Shown here: positions 42,230-45,760 of the stretch, one piece after another
Layout of the letters: every line of letters begins with the position of its first letter
How positions within the stretch are numbered: position 1 is the stretch's first letter
DNA from: Deltaproteobacteria bacterium
Lineage (GTDB): Bacteria > Desulfobacterota > DSM-4660 > Desulfatiglandales > HGW-15
Direction of reading: 5' to 3'
Length of the DNA: 45,760 nt
Assembly (NCBI GenBank): GCA_016930795.1
Contig: JAFGFY010000157.1
Coordinates: forward strand, 1 to 45,760
The notes under the pieces: model-generated
What the model saw: only the letters and a program-made list of their open reading frames with translations
What the model was told of the DNA's origin: nothing
Databases searched by the model: none
Program-made: the position numbers and the translations under genes

Positions 42230-42260
42230 AGAAAGAGGCTCCGAATAGGAGCCTCTTTCT
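42230..42260 (-). terminator. Intrinsic terminator of the AOR/ferredoxin operon
   Basis: AGAAAGAGGCTCC, GAATA, GGAGCCTCTTTCT is a perfect 13-bp stem. Read on the minus strand it is followed by a T-rich TTCTATTG tail. It lies 45 bp after the ferredoxin stop. Confidence 0.8.
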
Positions 42261-42305
42261 GAAAAATCCATATGCCCCTGAATACTCAGGATCGCATTCC
42301 TATAG

Positions 42306-42803
42306 TTACATCTGAGCCAAAAGGGCCACAGAATCTTTGCCTGCCATGGAAAGCCTTTCGGCGGCATGCCTCTTCTTGTCGAGAGCAACTTCCTCAGCAT
42401 TAATGTACTGTATAGCGCCGACATCACAGAACCTGACACACTGGGGATCACCGTCGCACAGATCACATTTAAAGACCTGACGGTCAATCGGGTTGAAGCT
42501 CATGGCCCCAAAGGGACAGACCACTACGCAGGAACGACAGCCGATACATACGTCATAATTCACCTCAACACGCCCTAATTCCTCGTTACGGGAAATGGCC
42601 TTCACAGGACAGACATTCATACAGGGCGCATCTTGGCATTGTTGACATGAGATGGGGACGTAAAGACCTTCCGCTTCCCATTTCATGATCTTGATTCGGC
42701 TTCTTATTGGGTTGAGGACACCGTCATGTTTCACAGCACAAACCTGTTCACAGGTCCGACATCCGGTGCATCTCTGATAATCGATATATAGGACTTTGGC
42801 CAT
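42306..42803 (-). CDS. Four-cluster 4Fe-4S ferredoxin-type electron carrier
   Basis: Iron-sulfur protein of 165 residues with four cysteine groups: CTGCRTCEQVC near residue 12, CQQCQDAPCMNVCP near 53, CIGCRSCVVVCP near 87 and CDLCDGDPQCVRFC near 113. This pattern matches the electron-transfer subunits beside aldehyde ferredoxin oxidoreductases and DMSO-reductase-type enzymes (HycB/DmsB-like). AGGAG precedes the ATG at 7 nt. The gene lies 22 bp after the AOR stop and before a strong terminator, so it is the last gene of the operon and the likely electron acceptor of AOR. Confidence 0.92.
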   Translation of the reverse strand: MAKVLYIDYQRCTGCRTCEQVCAVKHDGVLNPIRSRIKIMKWEAEGLYVPISCQQCQDAPCMNVCPVKAISRNEELGRVEVNYDVCIGCRSCVVVCPFGAMSFNPIDRQVFKCDLCDGDPQCVRFCDVGAIQYINAEEVALDKKRHAAERLSMAGKDSVALLAQM

Positions 42804-42825
42804 TGATGTTCTCCTCTGTTTGACT

Positions 42826-44766
42826 TTACAACAGATGTGATGGTTCTTTTTCCAGATCCAATTCTTTGAGGGTTTCAGGTTTCACGTTTCCTTCCTTGTC
42901 AAGACCCTTGTACTCATAAAATTCATCAATCATCTTGACAAACTTCTCCTTGTCGATGACTCGGCCCACCACATCCGGGGCGCCGCGCCTTGTCGGTTCG
43001 TCAAAGTAACGGTGGTTCAGCATATCACCCTTCCTGAGGTCGTCTCTCTTGAGTCCCTCACGAAGCTGATACATTCTCTCCACCATGTTGGCCCGTCTCG
43101 CCACATCCCAGATCTCTTCCGGCGTCATGTCAAGGCCGGTATTGTAGTAGAGGACCTTGGACCAGTCTTCAAAGTTAGGTAGAGTAGCCCCCAGAAACGT
43201 GGTGTGATACTTACAAATTCCCAGACAGTCCACGGCCATATAACAGTTTTCATGCCAGAAGACCTGATAGGGTTTTCCGATATATTCGGTGTGCTCTGAA
43301 CTCAGAGGCCCGTCATATGGAATCGGGCTGCTGTAGATCTTTCTCAGCACCGGTTCAGGTAGATGGTAGAGGTCGATGGCCGGTCGGCTTCTCAGATGAT
43401 CCGATCCTCTGGAAGCCAGGGCACAGTTCAGGGCGAGCGCGGGGGTGGCCCTCTCGTCGGAATGGAGGTTGCTCATCCCCTTGACCTGGATCAGATAATC
43501 AAAGGAGTTCTTCCCGATAATATCTGAGGCCTGGATACCGCCTTTTGCCAGTGTATCTCCGAGCCAGCCCTGTCTGAAGCAGATGCGGTCTATCATTTCA
43601 ATAACCGCCTCATCATTGCCGAATCTCAGGTCCACACCATCTAACTTGTCGGCGGGAAGGATTCCCAACTCATTGAGTTCCATGGCCCAGGAAATAATAC
43701 TGCCGATTTCGAGATTATCCACCCCATATTTATCAACCAGATGGTTGGCTGTAAGAAGAGTGATTGCATTGGGCGTATCCGTCTCCCCGCAGAATGCGCC
43801 CTGGGAGGTGTATTCCGGTCCCTCATCATATACCTCTTTGTAAGGGCCGTCAGGAATACGGTATTTGGCCCGACAGTGGACCTGGCAGCCGTAGCAGGCC
43901 GTCATGTGATATTCTCCACAGGTCTCCTCTGCGATCTCATCCAGATGTTCCGGTTCAATATCATCCGCATACTCGGTCTGGTTGTACTGGAAGTTCCTGG
44001 TTCGAATGCCGCCCCAGGAGTTGGTTGCGCCCCAAATAAACGGGGTCCCGAGGGTTCCCATGGTTTGGTTGACCTTGGCGCTCGTGATTTGGTCAATAAA
44101 GCGTTTGTTAAATTCCAAGGCCTCCTCAGGATAGGCGATCTTGATATCCATGGTCCCCCTGGCCGCGACGGCCTTGAGGTTCTTGGAACCCATGACTGCT
44201 CCGGCGCCACATCGACCGGCCGAATTCTTGATACCTGTCATCACGTTGGCATAAGCGACCTGGTTTTCACCCGCAGGACCGATGACCGCGCTTTTAACCT
44301 CCTCGTCGCCCAGGTCTTGACGAATGGCCCATTGTGTGTCGGACACCGGCAGTCCCCAGATATCCCGGGCATCTCGGATATCGACTTCCCCGTTATGGCA
44401 GAAGATATAAACAGGATACTCCGCCTTACCCTTGACAAGGATATGATGAAACCCCGCGTGGGCCAGTTCCGGCGTAAAAAAGCCTCCCATATTGCCACTG
44501 CTCAACAAACCGGTCAAAGGAGATTTGGTCATTACATCACATCTTCCGGTTGCTGAAGCCAGTGTCCCGCAGAGGATGCCTCCGGCCAGTAATACCACAT
44601 TATCCGGGTCGTAAGGATCAACATCGTCTGGCGTGTAGTTTAACAGAAGATAGGCATTCAATCCCCTGCCTCCCAGGAATTTTTTCCTGATTCCTAAGGG
44701 GATTGCCTTTATTTCAATATCACCGGAGGTGAGATCAACAATGGCTAGTTTTCGGTCTAATGGCAT
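42826..44766 (-). CDS. aor: Tungsten aldehyde:ferredoxin oxidoreductase family enzyme
   Basis: Tungstopterin enzyme of 646 residues, oxidising aldehydes to acids (or reversing that) with ferredoxin. It opens PLDRKLAIVDLTSGDIEIKA and carries GRGLNAYLLLNY, the family N-terminal beta domain. The pterin-contact stretch RCGAGAVMGSKNLKAV lies near residue 187. The 4Fe-4S ligands CYGCQVHC (CX2CX3C) lie near 294, and the fourth Cys is in LGICKYH near 522. Length fits AOR (about 605-650). The ATG is one base after the zinc-ribbon gene stop. Substrate cannot be told from sequence: aromatic acid reduction, formaldehyde or general aldehyde detoxification are all possible. MoaD is encoded nearby. Confidence 0.94.
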   Translation of the reverse strand: MPLDRKLAIVDLTSGDIEIKAIPLGIRKKFLGGRGLNAYLLLNYTPDDVDPYDPDNVVLLAGGILCGTLASATGRCDVMTKSPLTGLLSSGNMGGFFTPELAHAGFHHILVKGKAEYPVYIFCHNGEVDIRDARDIWGLPVSDTQWAIRQDLGDEEVKSAVIGPAGENQVAYANVMTGIKNSAGRCGAGAVMGSKNLKAVAARGTMDIKIAYPEEALEFNKRFIDQITSAKVNQTMGTLGTPFIWGATNSWGGIRTRNFQYNQTEYADDIEPEHLDEIAEETCGEYHMTACYGCQVHCRAKYRIPDGPYKEVYDEGPEYTSQGAFCGETDTPNAITLLTANHLVDKYGVDNLEIGSIISWAMELNELGILPADKLDGVDLRFGNDEAVIEMIDRICFRQGWLGDTLAKGGIQASDIIGKNSFDYLIQVKGMSNLHSDERATPALALNCALASRGSDHLRSRPAIDLYHLPEPVLRKIYSSPIPYDGPLSSEHTEYIGKPYQVFWHENCYMAVDCLGICKYHTTFLGATLPNFEDWSKVLYYNTGLDMTPEEIWDVARRANMVERMYQLREGLKRDDLRKGDMLNHRYFDEPTRRGAPDVVGRVIDKEKFVKMIDEFYEYKGLDKEGNVKPETLKELDLEKEPSHLL

Positions 44767-44767
44767 G

Positions 44768-45028
44768 CTATTCTACCCCCTTCTTCTTTAAAGCTTCTTC
44801 GGCTATTTTTCTGTTATGCTCCCATACGGGTCCCCTGATTCGGGGAAAGCCCTTCTTGACCCAAGCCACCCTGAATCTCATTCCACAGATTGGGCATTCG
44901 ATTTCCTTATCTCCTGGCTTTGGCTCCAGCCTGCCCATGCACGTAGGATTATGGCACCGAAATTTTCCGTAAGTCCTCGTACTCCGAAGACTTTCTGCTG
45001 TTGATAGCTTGTCTCTTTCTTCTACCAT
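44768..45028 (-). CDS. Small zinc-ribbon protein, first of the AOR pair
   Basis: An 86-residue protein with a CXXXXC...CXXC ribbon: FRCHNPTCMGRLEPKPGD near residue 24 and ECPICGMRFRV near 44, likely a zinc or rubredoxin-like site. The C-terminus is basic and helical (VWEHNRKIAEEALKKKG). A perfect SD, AGGAGG, lies 5 nt before the ATG. The stop is one base before the aor start, so the two are translationally coupled. It may help AOR assembly, metal insertion or electron transfer; no named family comes to mind. Confidence 0.75.
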   Translation of the reverse strand: MVEERDKLSTAESLRSTRTYGKFRCHNPTCMGRLEPKPGDKEIECPICGMRFRVAWVKKGFPRIRGPVWEHNRKIAEEALKKKGVE

Positions 45029-45146
45029 GATATCCTCCTTTCTTTCGCGTAACGCTAAGAAACAGATTTTCAGATGTATTGATTTGTGAAACTGATAAAT
45101 TTACCAAAAATCTCTTACAAAGTTCCCACCTCTTTCATCCCTTGGG

Positions 45147-45760
45147 TTATAGCTCCGCTTTACCTGATAGGCGGATGAACTGGCGGCTCTTAGCCCAGGG
45201 GGAGAGTTTGTGATACACCTCACCTATATTGACCTTTCTGCATCTGGGACAGAAACGCGTATAGTCATACGCAAACATCTTTCCAATCTTATCCAATTGG
45301 GGTTCAGGTACAAAAAATTCGCCGCATCTTTCACATGCCGTCAAGTCCACGGACCGTATTTCCTGTTTAGGCGCGAACTGAAGAAGTCTATTCAGGCTGA
45401 TTTCATGCCTTAATTCTGCAGCCGCTTCAGGGCATGTTTCGACACAGGCCCCGCAACAGATACACTGATAATGCGAATAGGTGAAGATACGTTTGTTCTC
45501 TTTGTCCTCGGATTTAAGGGTCCCCGTGGGGCAAATCATTTCACAGGCTGTACAGGCCACACACTTATCCGCGTTTAGTCGTGTCCTGCAAAAGAGAAAC
45601 ACTGCCGTCACGATCATGATCTCACCGCTGAATATGTGGATTACCGTCATATGTTCTTCAAAAAACGGCACGAAATCCAAGGTGCCATGAGTCAGCGAAT
45701 AGCCGCTCACAAAAGGCAAGGCCGTAATGACGATTAATATAAAATCGGTCACGGTTGAGC
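45147..45760 (-). CDS. Membrane-anchored 4Fe-4S protein, 5' end cut by the window
   Basis: Open to the window edge on the minus strand; the track's GTG at 45752 is probably internal because the frame continues without a stop. Two membrane helices are visible: FILIVITALPFVSGYSL and HIFSGEIMIVTAVFLF, resembling the end of a NarI/DsrM-like or b-type cytochrome membrane domain. Two 4Fe-4S motifs follow: CVACTACEMICP and CICCGACVETCP. A CXXC pair in CERCGEFF and FCPRCRK may hold zinc or iron. The protein probably links membrane electron transfer to the AOR system. The gap to the zinc-ribbon gene is about 120 bp. Confidence 0.75.
   Translation of the reverse strand, partial: STVTDFILIVITALPFVSGYSLTHGTLDFVPFFEEHMTVIHIFSGEIMIVTAVFLFCRTRLNADKCVACTACEMICPTGTLKSEDKENKRIFTYSHYQCICCGACVETCPEAAAELRHEISLNRLLQFAPKQEIRSVDLTACERCGEFFVPEPQLDKIGKMFAYDYTRFCPRCRKVNIGEVYHKLSPWAKSRQFIRLSGKAEL

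Noticed and set aside
43741-44556. 271-codon plus-strand ORF
   Set aside because: Antisense to aor, whose motifs are clear on the minus strand.

Overview
The window looks like chromosomal DNA from a strictly anaerobic deltaproteobacterium (Desulfobacterota, in the sulfate-reducing or syntrophic range). This is inferred from gene content and style: a tungsten aldehyde:ferredoxin oxidoreductase with polyferredoxin partners, a corrinoid-activating-type (RACo/DUF4445) ATPase, an AMMECR1 plus radical SAM pair, a B12-type radical SAM protein, and ordinary Gram-negative housekeeping genes. I see no rRNA, tRNA or CRISPR array.

Layout. 1-9530 is core: pdxA-uvrA on the minus strand, then on the plus strand a RACo-like protein, khpA, tmk, murJ and an alpha/beta hydrolase. 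10362-20098 is a clear accessory island between two gene-poor stretches. It holds five same-strand, tightly packed genes: radC, an SF1 helicase fused to a RecB/AddB-type Fe-S nuclease, an AlbA_2 (Schlafen-like) ATPase/regulator, and a type III-like Mod and Res. The first three are linked by 4-bp ATGA overlaps and Res starts 2 bp after Mod. The island is GC-richer than its surroundings, except for an AT-rich block inside mod covering the catalytic and target-recognition core. This cassette is the best candidate for an unusual defence system.

20504-28247 is core again: a phosphoglycerate dehydrogenase-like enzyme; an ECF sigma / anti-sigma (zinc finger + membrane segment + HEAT-like repeats) / DUF4097 envelope-response operon on the minus strand; and holB-psp1-metG on the plus strand. 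28583-34947 carries a STAS-like protein, exodeoxyribonuclease III and endonuclease III (convergent), then AMMECR1, a spermidine-synthase-like membrane protein and a radical SAM enzyme with an export-like leader. 35267-41393 has a small exported protein, a PilZ protein, signal peptidase I, an RmlD-type reductase, a TPR protein, an acyltransferase and a radical SAM protein. 41669-45760 is a tungstoenzyme locus: a MoaD/ThiS-like carrier, then on the minus strand a membrane ferredoxin protein (cut by the window end), a zinc-ribbon protein, AOR and a four-cluster ferredoxin.

Small repeats are prominent. Two ~148-bp MITE-like copies (31476-31624 and 41943-42090) have inverted ends and CTAG borders. 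Two other CTAG-bordered inverted-repeat elements (28852-29012, 42087-42207) lie in similar gene-end positions. A palindrome centred on CAGGGTTTTCCTG occurs at 9795 and 35662, the second just upstream of the PilZ gene. All functions are read from sequence motifs; no database search was run.
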